Assembly (NCBI GenBank): GCA_016929525.1
Contig: JAFGIP010000008.1
Span: forward strand, 1-64,000
Direction: 5' to 3'
Source: Bacteroidales bacterium
GTDB lineage: Bacteria; Bacteroidota; Bacteroidia; Bacteroidales; UBA10428
DNA: 64,000 nucleotides
The notes beneath the pieces are model-generated. The model was not told the origin of the DNA and did no database searches. It saw only the letters and a program-made list of their open reading frames with translations. The stretch's first letter is position 1, and every line of letters begins with the position of its first letter. Below are positions 35,409-44,692 of this stretch, piece after piece. Position numbers and translations under genes: made by a program.

Positions 35409-37097
35409 TTACTCCTTTGAATACTGACAACAGGGAGGTAACTTGTCATACACTTCCTGTGGTGCTGTTTCCATTTCAGTATCATGGCCGGCTTTCGCTA
35501 TTGCTTTATGAATATTACCCAGTGATGCCTTATCCTTGTTATAAGAAAGATGGATCCGTTTTGTATCGACATCCCAAAAGGCACTGTTAACACCTGCAAC
35601 AGATTTTGCAGCTTTCTCTATACGATTCTTGCACATTTCGCAGTTGCCGGATACCTTAAACATAGTGTGCTCAAGGCTTGCTGTCATCTTATGATCTGCA
35701 TGCTCATCATCGGCGTTCATTTTTATCTCAGCATGATCAGAAAGATCTTCTTTCTTATCGCTACTCATATTCTTACCTTCATGATTATGCATGGTTGATA
35801 CTGTGACTCCTTCAGACTTGTCATCTGAAGTTTTAACGGGAGATGGATTCATCATACTGGGTTTTCCTTCCAGTTGTGAGGCAGCATCAATTTTAAACAC
35901 CCCATTTACAGCAATTTCCTCACCTTCAGAAAGACCCTCTTTTACCACATAAAATTCCCCTGCTTCCGGTCCCGGAATTATTTCTCTGTATTTGAAAGTT
36001 GTTTGCTCACGTCCGGGAACCTTAACATATACAACAGAACGCTTACCCGTCCATAAAATAGCAGTCTTGGGTATTAAAAGATCCTTTTTGCCACCCGATG
36101 TCTTTGGTCTGATAACCCCGTTTGTAAACATTTCGGGTTTTAACTCAAGTTTTTGATTACTTACCTCAACTCTAACATTGGCCACCCTGGTATTTGGGTT
36201 GAGGAACGGGTCAATATAGGTTACTTTTCCTTTAAAGACTTCTCCCGGCAGCGATTGTACCGTGAATTCCACATTATCACCAATACTCAGCCATGGAAGG
36301 TCACTTTCATATGCTTCAAACATCACCCAAACCTTTCTAAAGTTGATTACCTGGAACAGGACATTTCCTTCTTTTACATAATCTCCTACAGCAACATGGC
36401 GCATTGTGACAGTACCTGAGATAGGAGAAAGAACATCGAAGTAATTTTGAGGTTCACCTACATTTTCTATTCCATCAATCTGTTCTTCGGTTAAATCCCA
36501 TAGTTTTAACTTATTTCGGGCAGCCCTGTAAAAAGCCGGATTTGTTACTTTATAATCTATTGCTTCAAGTAACTCCTTTTGAGCAGTTACCAGTTCAGGA
36601 GAGTAAACGGTTGCCAGTTTCTCCCCTTTATTCACATTCTGACCGGTAAAGTTTACAAACAATTTTTCTATTCTTCCTCCAAAGCGGGCAGTGAGTTCAG
36701 CAATATTTCTTTCGTCAGGTTTTACTTTTCCAAGAAGGTGTACTTCTTTATTTGAGTAATCCCTTCTTACCTTCATCGTCTGTATTTCTGCTAATTTCAT
36801 TGCTGATTCGCTCATCTGAATTTCATCCGGGTCAACGCTTTCATCGTTATTTGACACAGACTTCAGCGGAATTAAATCCATGCCGCAAATAGGGCATTCC
36901 CCGGGTTCATCCTTCCTGATCTGAGGATGCATGGAGCATGTCCATATGGTTTCTTCGGCATGTTCCGTATGCTCGTGTAGTGCTTCTGTTTTTTCGTCAG
37001 AGTGGTGAAAAAATAACCAGCCGAATAAAAGTCCGATTATCAGTACTATTGCATAATTCCTGATATTCTTTTTATCAATATTTATCTTAGTTTTCAT
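35409..37097 (-). CDS. cusB: Cus-type heavy-metal efflux periplasmic adaptor (CusB-like) with C-terminal HMA domain
   Basis: 562 residues. One N-terminal membrane anchor ('YAIVLIIGLLFGWLFFHH'), a heavy-metal-binding domain ('WTCSMHPQIRKDEPGECPICGMDLIPL'), barrel-sandwich and alpha-hairpin adaptor domains ('GRIEKLFVNFTGQNVNKGEKLATVYSPEL'), a Met/His-rich linker ('HNHEGKNM', 'HAEIKMNADDEHADHKM') and a C-terminal HMA domain with 'GNCEMCKNRIEKAA' (CxxC). The adaptor receives Cu(I)/Ag(I) in the periplasm and passes it to the RND pump. The HMA tail is not present in the E. coli protein. Last gene of the operon, 17 bases after the TolC gene. Confidence 0.88.
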   Translation of the reverse strand: MKTKINIDKKNIRNYAIVLIIGLLFGWLFFHHSDEKTEALHEHTEHAEETIWTCSMHPQIRKDEPGECPICGMDLIPLKSVSNNDESVDPDEIQMSESAMKLAEIQTMKVRRDYSNKEVHLLGKVKPDERNIAELTARFGGRIEKLFVNFTGQNVNKGEKLATVYSPELVTAQKELLEAIDYKVTNPAFYRAARNKLKLWDLTEEQIDGIENVGEPQNYFDVLSPISGTVTMRHVAVGDYVKEGNVLFQVINFRKVWVMFEAYESDLPWLSIGDNVEFTVQSLPGEVFKGKVTYIDPFLNPNTRVANVRVEVSNQKLELKPEMFTNGVIRPKTSGGKKDLLIPKTAILWTGKRSVVYVKVPGREQTTFKYREIIPGPEAGEFYVVKEGLSEGEEIAVNGVFKIDAASQLEGKPSMMNPSPVKTSDDKSEGVTVSTMHNHEGKNMSSDKKEDLSDHAEIKMNADDEHADHKMTASLEHTMFKVSGNCEMCKNRIEKAAKSVAGVNSAFWDVDTKRIHLSYNKDKASLGNIHKAIAKAGHDTEMETAPQEVYDKLPPCCQYSKE

Positions 37098-37114
37098 TTT
37101 AATCTTTTTATACT

Positions 37115-38365
37115 TTAATTACCCATCAAATAATTTATAAATGCTATAGAAGCATTCAGGTCGCTTCTTGATTTTTCAAGTTCCAGGCTGTGCATCAGTA
37201 CCTGTCTTTCCATTCGCAGGATTTCTTCGAAATTCTTAACATTGGTGGCATATTCCGATTCCAGAATTCTAAGTGCTTTTTGGGCAAGTTCAAGTTGCTT
37301 ATTATGTAAGTCTAATCTTCTTTTGGAATCCTGATAATCTGTATTTGCCTGTTCGTATGCAGATTCCAGAATATTCATTTTATCAATCTTTTTATTGTGA
37401 GCTGCTTCCTGCATATAAACTGCCTCTTTTATCATTGAAGTATATTTTTTTCTGTACAGAGGTATGCTGATGCCAACCATTGGAAGAATAACGGCATCTC
37501 TGCCGGATTCATCTGGCGGTGTCATCCCGTTAGAAGACTTTCCTATAAAAATGTAGTCAAATCCTACAGTAAATTCAGGCTTGCCCATTTTTCTGGCTAC
37601 AATTTGCTGATATTCATAAGATGCCTGCTGGAATTCAAGACTTAGTATCTGGTGGTTATTCATCCTGATACTATCAAGCAATGCCCTGCGGTCCGGATTT
37701 AACTGATCAGTCATCAATAAATCAGGGATAACAACTTCTCTTGATTCATCAACATTCAGCAGATTGTTAAAAGCGATCTTTTGTGAATTTAATTTATCCA
37801 GCAGCAGATAAAGCTGGTTTTCCATATCAAGGATTTCCATCTCTACCCTCAGTTCATCAACTGCAGATCCTTTCCCTGCTTCAATTTTTACAAGGGCAAG
37901 TTTTTGAAATGTGTTAAGTATATCTATATTTTCCCTTGTAATATCGATGGCACGTTGCGTGAAATAGAGATTATACCACGTTGATTTTACATCGTAATAT
38001 AGCCTGGACTTTGCATCCTCAAACAATTCAAATTTAGCTTTTGCCATTTCGGTTGCAACATCTTTACCGGCACCAAGGGTTCCAAACCAGGGAAACATCT
38101 GGCTCACACTTATCCTTGCCTGTTGCGGCCCAACCCTGGTTTCAACAGGTTGTATAAAGTATCCGAATGCTAATTTTGGATCAGGTAAAGATCCCGCCTG
38201 TGGTAATTTTTCCAGTGCAGCCATGTATTCATTAAACTTAGCCTGCAGTCCGGGATTATTCCCGGCAGCAGTTATGAGGTAGTTATCAAGCTCATTCTGT
38301 GCCGCAGAAGTGAGACTAAGAATGAGTATGGTACCTGTTATAATATTATTCTTCATGTTTTTCAT
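37115..38365 (-). CDS. TolC-family outer-membrane efflux protein (CusC-like)
   Basis: 416 residues with a signal peptide ('IITGTILILSLTSAAQ'). Two outer-membrane-efflux repeats rich in long helices ('LPQAGSLPDPKLAFGYFIQP', 'ARISVSQMFPWFGTLGAGKDVA', 'LESAYEQANTDYQDSKRRLDLHNKQLELAQKALRI'). It forms the exit duct of the pump. Its start overlaps the 3' end of cusA by 20 bases. Confidence 0.88.
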   Translation of the reverse strand: MKNMKNNIITGTILILSLTSAAQNELDNYLITAAGNNPGLQAKFNEYMAALEKLPQAGSLPDPKLAFGYFIQPVETRVGPQQARISVSQMFPWFGTLGAGKDVATEMAKAKFELFEDAKSRLYYDVKSTWYNLYFTQRAIDITRENIDILNTFQKLALVKIEAGKGSAVDELRVEMEILDMENQLYLLLDKLNSQKIAFNNLLNVDESREVVIPDLLMTDQLNPDRRALLDSIRMNNHQILSLEFQQASYEYQQIVARKMGKPEFTVGFDYIFIGKSSNGMTPPDESGRDAVILPMVGISIPLYRKKYTSMIKEAVYMQEAAHNKKIDKMNILESAYEQANTDYQDSKRRLDLHNKQLELAQKALRILESEYATNVKNFEEILRMERQVLMHSLELEKSRSDLNASIAFINYLMGN

Positions 38366-41300
38366 TTCTTAAAATATTTTTCACCTTTTTCTCTTGCCAC
38401 ATGCTATATAACACCGGGACCACGAATATTGTGAGTACCTGTATGATCATACCTCCGAATGAAGGAATAGCCATAGGCACCATTATATCCGAACCTTTAC
38501 CAGTTGATGTTAGAACCGGAATAAGAGCAATAATAGTTGTTGCTGTTGTCATCATTGCAGGACGCACCCTGATCTGACCAGCCTCGAGAACAGCGTTTCT
38601 CACTTCACTAACTGATGCCGGTTTATTTCTTTCGAATATCTGCATCAGGTACGTAGCTATTAAAACACCATTATCGGTTGCGATTCCAAATAGTGCTATA
38701 AAGCCCACCCAGACTGCAACACTTAAATTAATCGTATGCATCTGGAACATCTCACGAAGTCCAATTCCGGCAACATTGAAGTTCATGAACCAGTGTTGCC
38801 CGTAAAGCCAGATCATAATAAATCCACCTGTGAAAGCAACGATTATTCCTGTAAAGATCATAGATGATGTAGTGACCGATCTGAACTGGAAATACAAAAT
38901 CAGAAATATTATAATGAGTGAAACGGGAACAACCAACATTAATCGTTTGGTTGCCCTGATCTGATTTTCATAATTCCCGGTAAAAACATAACTGACACCT
39001 TTTGGAATTTTGAATTCACCGTAGTTTATTTTTTCATTTAAATATTTCTGCGCATTTACAACAACGTCAACTTCTGCCTGACCTTCCTTTTTGTCAAAGA
39101 TCACATAACTCACAAGAAATGTACCTTCACTTTTTATAAGCTGCGGACCACGCACGTAAGTAATATCAGCCAGTTCGCCAAGAGGGATCTGAGCACCTGT
39201 CGGAGTTGGTATGAGAACATTTTCCAGATCGTCGGGATTATCCCTGTACTCTCTTGCATATCGTGCCCTGATCGGGAAACGTTCTCTGCCTTCGACCGTA
39301 GTACTTAGTTTCATTCCTCCGATCGCCCCGCTTAAATAAGTATTCATATCCTGAATTGTCAAACCATATCTTGAAATAGTTTTTCTATTGATTTTAATTT
39401 CAAGGTAAGGTTTTCCAACTACCCTGTCGGCAAATACAGAAGCAGGCTCAATGCCGGAAACCTGTTTAAGATAGTTTTCAAGCTTATATCCAACCTCCTC
39501 GATAGTCTTCAGATCGGGTCCAAAAACTTTAATCCCCATAGGAGCCCGCATACCGGTTTGTAACATGACCAGTCTAGTTTGTATAGGCTGTAACTTTGGT
39601 GCAGAAGTTAAACCCGGAACCTTTGATTTCTGTACAATCTCATCCCAGATATCATCAGGAGATTGTATATGATCACGCCACTGACGAAAGTATTCACCCT
39701 TTTTATCTACAATTAATTGACTGATATCAATTTCTCTGAATTCATCGGTTTTCGGATTGTATGTTGATCCGTCTTTAAACATAAAGGATTCGTCTTTATC
39801 AACCTTAAAACGTAAGCGATGACCATTCTCATTGACCACGTACTCCGGTTTATAGTTGATAACATTCTCAAACATGGATATCGGAGCCGGATCAAGTGCC
39901 GAATTAACCCTTCCCCACTTGCCTACAACACTTTCTACTTCAGGAATAGAATTAACATTTAAGTCAACCTGCCTTATTACTTCAATATTTTCCCCGATAC
40001 CGGAATGCGGCATCGTTGTGGGCATGAGCAAAAACGACCCTTCATCTAATGATGGCATAAACTCCTTTCCTGTACCGGGAAAAACTTTTTCAAAGGATTG
40101 CCACGCCCTTAATGATTTTAATTTATCGGGTAAAAATCCAAAAAGCCTGTCTGCTCCCTGCCAGGTTAGTATTCCGAATAAAACAACTACAATCGGTATG
40201 CTTAAGAATTTCCATTTGTTATTCAGGCACCATTGCAAGATTCGCGTGTAATAACGTACAATCATCATTAGTGCCCCTAATACAACAGCGATGATCGCTA
40301 CCACAAACAAGAAATTCATGAGCAAGCTGTTACCAGCACCAAGAGGCATCCATTCACGAGTGAGAAAATACACAACAACCATTAACGTAACAGCTATGTT
40401 AATATAGTTGGTGTACTGTTTTTTACCATCAGGCCATTTGTAAGACAAGAAATTGTTAGCGGCAAGGACAATGAGCGCTGCCGGCAGTAATGAAGGTGTT
40501 ATAATTATTGCCACCACACCAAAAACCGCTAACCCTGCACTTATATACCGGATGGTCTTTTGCTTATTAAACTTTACCGAGAATATTAAATGAGCCAGTG
40601 TTGGAATGATTATCAGTCCAATGACTAATGCCGATAACATTGCAAAAGTCTTGGTAAAGGCCAGAGGTTTGAAAAGTTTTCCTTCAGCAGCCTGCATGAA
40701 GAATACGGGCAGGAAGCTCACTACTGTTGTGGTAAGTGCTGTTATTACGGCAGATGCAACTTCAGTCACCGCATCATATATCACGATTAACAACTGCTTT
40801 CCTTTTACTCCGATATTTTGGGTCATATCCAGATGCCGAATGATATTTTCCGTGAACACGACCCCCACATCAACCATCACTCCTATGGCAATGGCAATAC
40901 CCGACAAGGCAACAATATTGGCATCCACACCGAACCGGCGCATAATAATAAAAGTCATTAGCACACCAATAGGCAACAGACTTGATATTAAAAATGATGC
41001 TCTCAGATTAAGTACCAGGATGATCACTACAATAATACTTATAAGTATTTCCAGTGATAAAGCTTCTTCCAGTGTACCAAGCGTTTCTTTTATCAGTCCC
41101 GTTCGATCGTAAAATGGTACTACAGTCACTTTTGAAACAGTTCCATCATCCAGAATCTTTGATGGCAGTCCGGGCTCAATTTCAGCAATTTTAGCTTTGA
41201 CATTGTTAATTACTTCCAGAGGATTAGCACCATACCTCGCGACAACAACACCGCCTACAGCTTCTGCACCATCTTTGTCAAGACCACCACGACGTGTTGC

Positions 41301-42158
41301 CGGGCCATAATTTACAACTGCAACATCCTTAATCCTGACAGGTACATTATCTTTAACCGCGACAACGCTTTCTTCCAGATCACTGATATTTTTTATATAT
41401 CCCAATGATCTTACCAGGTATTCAGCCCGGTTAAACTCTATTGTTCTGGCACCAATATCAAGGTTACTTTTTTTAACAGCCTGCAGTATCTGTGCAACAT
41501 TAACTCCATATGCCTTCATGGCATTTGGGTCGATATCGACCTGGTACTCTTTTACAAATCCACCTATGGACGCAACTTCAGCCACACCTTTGGCAGAGGT
41601 TAGTGAGTAACGCACATAGAAATCCTGTATCGTTCTAAGTTCATGCGGGTCCCAGCCACCAGCCGGCTTTCCGTGTTTATCCCTCCCTTCCAGAGTATAC
41701 CAGTAAATCTGTCCCAAAGCTGTTGCATCAGGACCTAGAGAAGGGTTAACATCGTCAGGTAATGTGCCGGCCGGAAGTGAGTTTAACTTCTCGAGAATGC
41801 GGGTACGGCTCCAGTAAAATTCAATATTCTCTTCGAAGATGATATAAATACTGGAAAGTCCGAAAATGGAATTGCTTCTGATTGTTTTTACACCAGGGAT
41901 TCCTAGAAGGGCTGTAGTAAGCGGATAAGAAATCTGATCTTCGATATCCTGTGGTGATCTTCCGGGCCATTCGGTAAAAACTATTTGCTGGTTTTCTCCA
42001 ATATCAGGAATAGCATCTACGGGAACAGGATCTCGTAGTATCAACCCTGATTCCCAGTTAAAAGGTGCATTAGCAATTCCCAACAGAATGAAGATGGAAA
42101 GCACTATAAATGTCACCAGTTTATTTTCCAAAAAGAATTTTATGATCTTATTCAACAT
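38346..42158 (-). CDS. cusA: Heavy-metal RND efflux pump CusA-like
   Basis: About 1270 residues from ATG 42158 (MLNKIIKFFLENK); a TTG at 42176 is further upstream. Typical HME-RND sequence: 'GESGLILRDPVPVDAIPDIGENQQI'-like N-terminus, 'EWPGRSPQDIEDQISYPLTTALLGIPGVKTIRS', 'DRTGLI' and 'ATDNGVLIATYLMQIF'. Longer than the ~1045-residue E. coli CusA: there is an extra hydrophobic region after the first transmembrane bundle (about four additional predicted spans around residues 540-670) and a charged periplasmic insertion ('NENGHRLRFKVDKDE...FRQWRDHIQ'). First pump gene of the operon, 108 bases after the small protein gene at 42267. Confidence 0.9.
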   Translation of the reverse strand: MLNKIIKFFLENKLVTFIVLSIFILLGIANAPFNWESGLILRDPVPVDAIPDIGENQQIVFTEWPGRSPQDIEDQISYPLTTALLGIPGVKTIRSNSIFGLSSIYIIFEENIEFYWSRTRILEKLNSLPAGTLPDDVNPSLGPDATALGQIYWYTLEGRDKHGKPAGGWDPHELRTIQDFYVRYSLTSAKGVAEVASIGGFVKEYQVDIDPNAMKAYGVNVAQILQAVKKSNLDIGARTIEFNRAEYLVRSLGYIKNISDLEESVVAVKDNVPVRIKDVAVVNYGPATRRGGLDKDGAEAVGGVVVARYGANPLEVINNVKAKIAEIEPGLPSKILDDGTVSKVTVVPFYDRTGLIKETLGTLEEALSLEILISIIVVIILVLNLRASFLISSLLPIGVLMTFIIMRRFGVDANIVALSGIAIAIGVMVDVGVVFTENIIRHLDMTQNIGVKGKQLLIVIYDAVTEVASAVITALTTTVVSFLPVFFMQAAEGKLFKPLAFTKTFAMLSALVIGLIIIPTLAHLIFSVKFNKQKTIRYISAGLAVFGVVAIIITPSLLPAALIVLAANNFLSYKWPDGKKQYTNYINIAVTLMVVVYFLTREWMPLGAGNSLLMNFLFVVAIIAVVLGALMMIVRYYTRILQWCLNNKWKFLSIPIVVVLFGILTWQGADRLFGFLPDKLKSLRAWQSFEKVFPGTGKEFMPSLDEGSFLLMPTTMPHSGIGENIEVIRQVDLNVNSIPEVESVVGKWGRVNSALDPAPISMFENVINYKPEYVVNENGHRLRFKVDKDESFMFKDGSTYNPKTDEFREIDISQLIVDKKGEYFRQWRDHIQSPDDIWDEIVQKSKVPGLTSAPKLQPIQTRLVMLQTGMRAPMGIKVFGPDLKTIEEVGYKLENYLKQVSGIEPASVFADRVVGKPYLEIKINRKTISRYGLTIQDMNTYLSGAIGGMKLSTTVEGRERFPIRARYAREYRDNPDDLENVLIPTPTGAQIPLGELADITYVRGPQLIKSEGTFLVSYVIFDKKEGQAEVDVVVNAQKYLNEKINYGEFKIPKGVSYVFTGNYENQIRATKRLMLVVPVSLIIIFLILYFQFRSVTTSSMIFTGIIVAFTGGFIMIWLYGQHWFMNFNVAGIGLREMFQMHTINLSVAVWVGFIALFGIATDNGVLIATYLMQIFERNKPASVSEVRNAVLEAGQIRVRPAMMTTATTIIALIPVLTSTGKGSDIMVPMAIPSFGGMIIQVLTIFVVPVLYSMWQEKKVKNILRNEKHEE

Positions 42159-42266
42159 ATCTTTTGTATTTGGCAATTATTCTTTATTATGAAAATTGAC
42201 TAAGATGAATATGCAACAGGGTAACAGATAATCATATTACCTTGCAAAATCAGTTAAGCAGAATAA

Positions 42267-42641
42267 TTAACACAGAAACGTCTGGAAAAAGGAAAGAATG
42301 TTTTTAGAAATTTTTGCCGGAGGCGGATGTTTGTATTCTATAACAGAATTTTCACTTCCCTGCAAATTAATATCGTTAAAAATGAAAAATACAGGAGTCA
42401 GCAGATCCTTCTCAACTATTTTACAGTCATCAGCAATTAAAGGCTCTACATATTTATCTTTCACTTCAATGTGGAAGGTTATATCCTCACAGCAACCTAC
42501 CATGTTACAACACGATCTTGTTTCGCTGTTAACGGATGCGGAAACCAGTTTCCCCCCACAATAATGCATAGATAGTGTTATTCCGGTAGTTGCTGCCAGA
42601 AGAAGAATAACCAAAACAATATGTATTGTTTTTCTAAGCAT
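42267..42641 (-). CDS. HYC_CC_PP-type small exported protein of the metal-efflux locus
   Basis: 124 residues with an N-terminal hydrophobic signal ('IHIVLVILLLAATTGITL'). The mature part has 'MHYCGGKLVSASV', 'CCNMVGCCED' and 'HPPPAK', which gives the family its name. Such proteins occur upstream of cus-like pumps in Bacteroidota; the Cys/His content suggests copper binding, not proven. Probably the first gene of the metal-efflux operon. Confidence 0.75.
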   Translation of the reverse strand: MLRKTIHIVLVILLLAATTGITLSMHYCGGKLVSASVNSETRSCCNMVGCCEDITFHIEVKDKYVEPLIADDCKIVEKDLLTPVFFIFNDINLQGSENSVIEYKHPPPAKISKNILSFFQTFLC

Positions 42642-42781
42642 TATTTTATTGAAGCTTAAAATATAACGTTTTAGAAATTAAAATGTTTAAATCTGAATTA
42701 AATTAACACATATTTAACCCAGATTATTGAAAATATTTTTTTAATTATACTATAGAATATCTTATCAATTTCTAAATATTG

Positions 42782-43753
42782 TTAATCCCTTAGGCATCGC
42801 ACTGAAAATCCATTCCATTTCTCTATACTGCCACGATATACATATTTGTAGCCATCGTCCATAGCCCTATACCAACCATCGTTTTCACCGTCTTCAGTAG
42901 AACTCCACCAGTAACCCTTTCTGTCTACGCCCCCGTATCCACCACCAGCACGACGGCCAGCAGGAAGAGCTGTAAATCCATAATCATCCGTCCCGCTATA
43001 TCCATAGAGCCATCTGTTTTCAGCTTTTAGCGCTGTACCTTCAGTGCCTTCATGCCCATCAGCTGCAACGTATTCAATTAATTGAGTCCATTCTTCATCA
43101 GTTGGTACATGCCAACCTTCAGGACATAAATTGCACTCGCTAACCGCGTACCAGTTGTAAAGTGCCCCATATGAATCGTCATTGCTCGTCCCATAATAAT
43201 GCCAACAAAAAGCTCCTGAAGTCGAGGTGTACCAGGTAAAGTCATCCAAATATTGATCTGTTGGATAAAAGACAGGGCCTGCAATAGGAGTACCATCCCT
43301 GTACTTGGTTGTTTTAAGATTTTCTTTTAACCATGACTGGTTTCCTATTTTAACAATATGATATCCATTGCCATCAATATCTAATACTCCATCAAGAGTA
43401 ACAAATGAAACAGCAGCGCCATAACCTGTACCAACATCGTTTGTTGCATAGGCTCTTACATAATAATTTGTGTTGGGCTGTAAAGCGGTTAAAGTGCTGA
43501 TAAATGCACCTGTTCCATAACCATCATTTGTTTTACTATCAGATATTGTAGGATTGGAGTTCGTACTCCAGCAAATTCCACGTTCATTAATCGGAGAACC
43601 TTCATCTGAAGTAATATTTCCTCCACAGGTCGCTGTATTTACGTCAATGTTACTGACAGGCGAAGTTGTTATTGAGGGAATTCTATCATTCTTTTCACAT
43701 GCAAAAATTGTCAGGATGAAACCTGTAACTAAAAATAGGGTCTTTATTTTCAT
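42782..43753 (-). CDS. FISUMP-domain lipoprotein with a fibronectin-III-like domain
   Basis: 323 residues. Lipoprotein signal 'MKIKTLFLVTGFILTIFAC' (Cys at residue 19). Residues ~30-125 are a beta-sandwich of the fibronectin III kind ('NERGICWSTNSNPTISDSK', 'LQPNTNYYVRAYATNDVGTGYG'). The rest is the Fibrobacter succinogenes major paralogous domain: 'DIDGNGYHIVKIGNQSWLKENLKTTKYRDGT', 'GALYNWYAV', 'CPEGWHVPTDEEW', 'ALPAGRRAG', 'YWWSSTE' and 'GFSVRCLRD'. Surface-exposed, function unknown; multicopy family in Bacteroidota. Confidence 0.88.
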   Translation of the reverse strand: MKIKTLFLVTGFILTIFACEKNDRIPSITTSPVSNIDVNTATCGGNITSDEGSPINERGICWSTNSNPTISDSKTNDGYGTGAFISTLTALQPNTNYYVRAYATNDVGTGYGAAVSFVTLDGVLDIDGNGYHIVKIGNQSWLKENLKTTKYRDGTPIAGPVFYPTDQYLDDFTWYTSTSGAFCWHYYGTSNDDSYGALYNWYAVSECNLCPEGWHVPTDEEWTQLIEYVAADGHEGTEGTALKAENRWLYGYSGTDDYGFTALPAGRRAGGGYGGVDRKGYWWSSTEDGENDGWYRAMDDGYKYVYRGSIEKWNGFSVRCLRD

Positions 43754-44017
43754 TGTTAATTATTTTTATGTAAGAAAATGTTAAGTTTATTATTGCTTAC
43801 ATCCCGTTATTTTCTACATGTATTTTAGTCAATGTTAAGTTATTAGAAATTTTAATAACTGCGAAAATTACGAATTAATAGCAAATTAATAAAATATTTT
43901 AATTTTCAAATTAACTTACCTATCAGTTCTGAACTTAGACATGAATTTCATAATACCAGTAACTGGAAAAATCAGACTTTCCATCTGGTTTCTATACAGA
44001 TATACTCAAAAAAAGGA

Positions 44018-44092
44018 TCATTCTTTTATCATTTCTTCTGGTGCAATAAATCTGATTATCTGTTCGCCACCAGAGGTTAAGGTTAAAGTCAT
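44018..44092 (-). pseudogene. C-terminal relic of a GH97 alpha-glucosidase-like gene
   Basis: The minus strand reads 'MTLTLTSGGEQIIRFIAPEEMIKE' (split here as TLTSGGEQIIRF and IAPEEMIKE) and then a stop. It aligns with the last ~20 residues of the intact GH97 protein at 57900 ('YLAPGGGQAIRFVAEKVVEEE'), and the DNA of the two is clearly similar over ~35 bases. Upstream sequence does not continue the match. A deleted ancestor of a susB-like gene next to an alpha-disaccharide operon is the likely explanation; a chance match is possible because it is short. Confidence 0.45.
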
Positions 44093-44536
44093 CCTGGAAA
44101 AGAAATTAGAAGGATATATTTAAATACTCCGCATCTGATAAAAGATATAAAGTATATATATTATTTAAAAAAGAAACCACTTGAACAATTAATGAACATT
44201 CCCGCTGTGCTCTGTTGCAGTAACCAGTCATAGTGCATAAAACAGACATACGGGGTATCAGGAATAATTATTTGTTTCGCCCCAGATCCTCGGGAGAGTA
44301 GTTTCAGCGCTCGCGGAAGGAGCGGGATATAATATCCTTTAAAAACCGTAAATATTTTAACCCGGAGGGCGGGTATGCATATCATTTTGTAGTTAATAGA
44401 TAAAGAGAGGGAGTTTATGACCGCACATATTATTAATTTTTTCACGATAATATACCATAACGTCGAATTGACAAAAATCCTTAACTTAACTTTTTTTTCA
44501 TTATTTTTTCAGACTATCAAGTAATCCCATTTCACT

Positions 44537-44647
44537 ATGAAGCATGTTATTAAGTTTTTATTGGGAGCCCTGATTTTTTTTAATTTGAAAAGTTATATGC
44601 AGGATTGGGATAAGGTAGTAACAGGTTATAAAAGAGATGACTTCTAA
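44537..44647 (+). CDS. Short signal-peptide-bearing ORF upstream of the GH65 operon
   Basis: 36 codons: MKHVIKFLLGALIFFNLKSY followed by 'MQDWDKVVTGYKRDDF' and TAA. It has a basic-hydrophobic signal-like start. It may be the 5' stub of a deleted exported gene or a leader ORF for the GH65 gene, 45 bases downstream. No homology is claimed. Confidence 0.3.
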   Translation: MKHVIKFLLGALIFFNLKSYMQDWDKVVTGYKRDDF

Positions 44648-44692
44648 ACATAAATAATCAATTTCATGATATTCTGAAAACAATTTAGGAAA

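Larger units (their letters stand above)
43754..44692. other. Gene-poor stretch with decayed coding remnants
   Basis: No intact gene of convincing length in 939 bases. It holds a GH97 C-terminal relic (44018-44092, minus) and a 36-codon signal-peptide-like ORF (44537-44647, plus), listed separately. The open frame 44161-44445 (minus) has no family-like pattern. It separates the FISUMP gene from the GH65 operon and looks like the scar of a lost carbohydrate gene or genes. Confidence 0.5.

Noticed and set aside
43941..44123. 60-residue open frame on the plus strand
   Set aside because: It is antisense to the GH97 C-terminal relic, which explains the open frame better.
44161..44445. 94-residue open frame on the minus strand
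   Set aside because: No family-like pattern, poor composition for a Bacteroidota protein, no coupled neighbour and it lies in a decayed gap.
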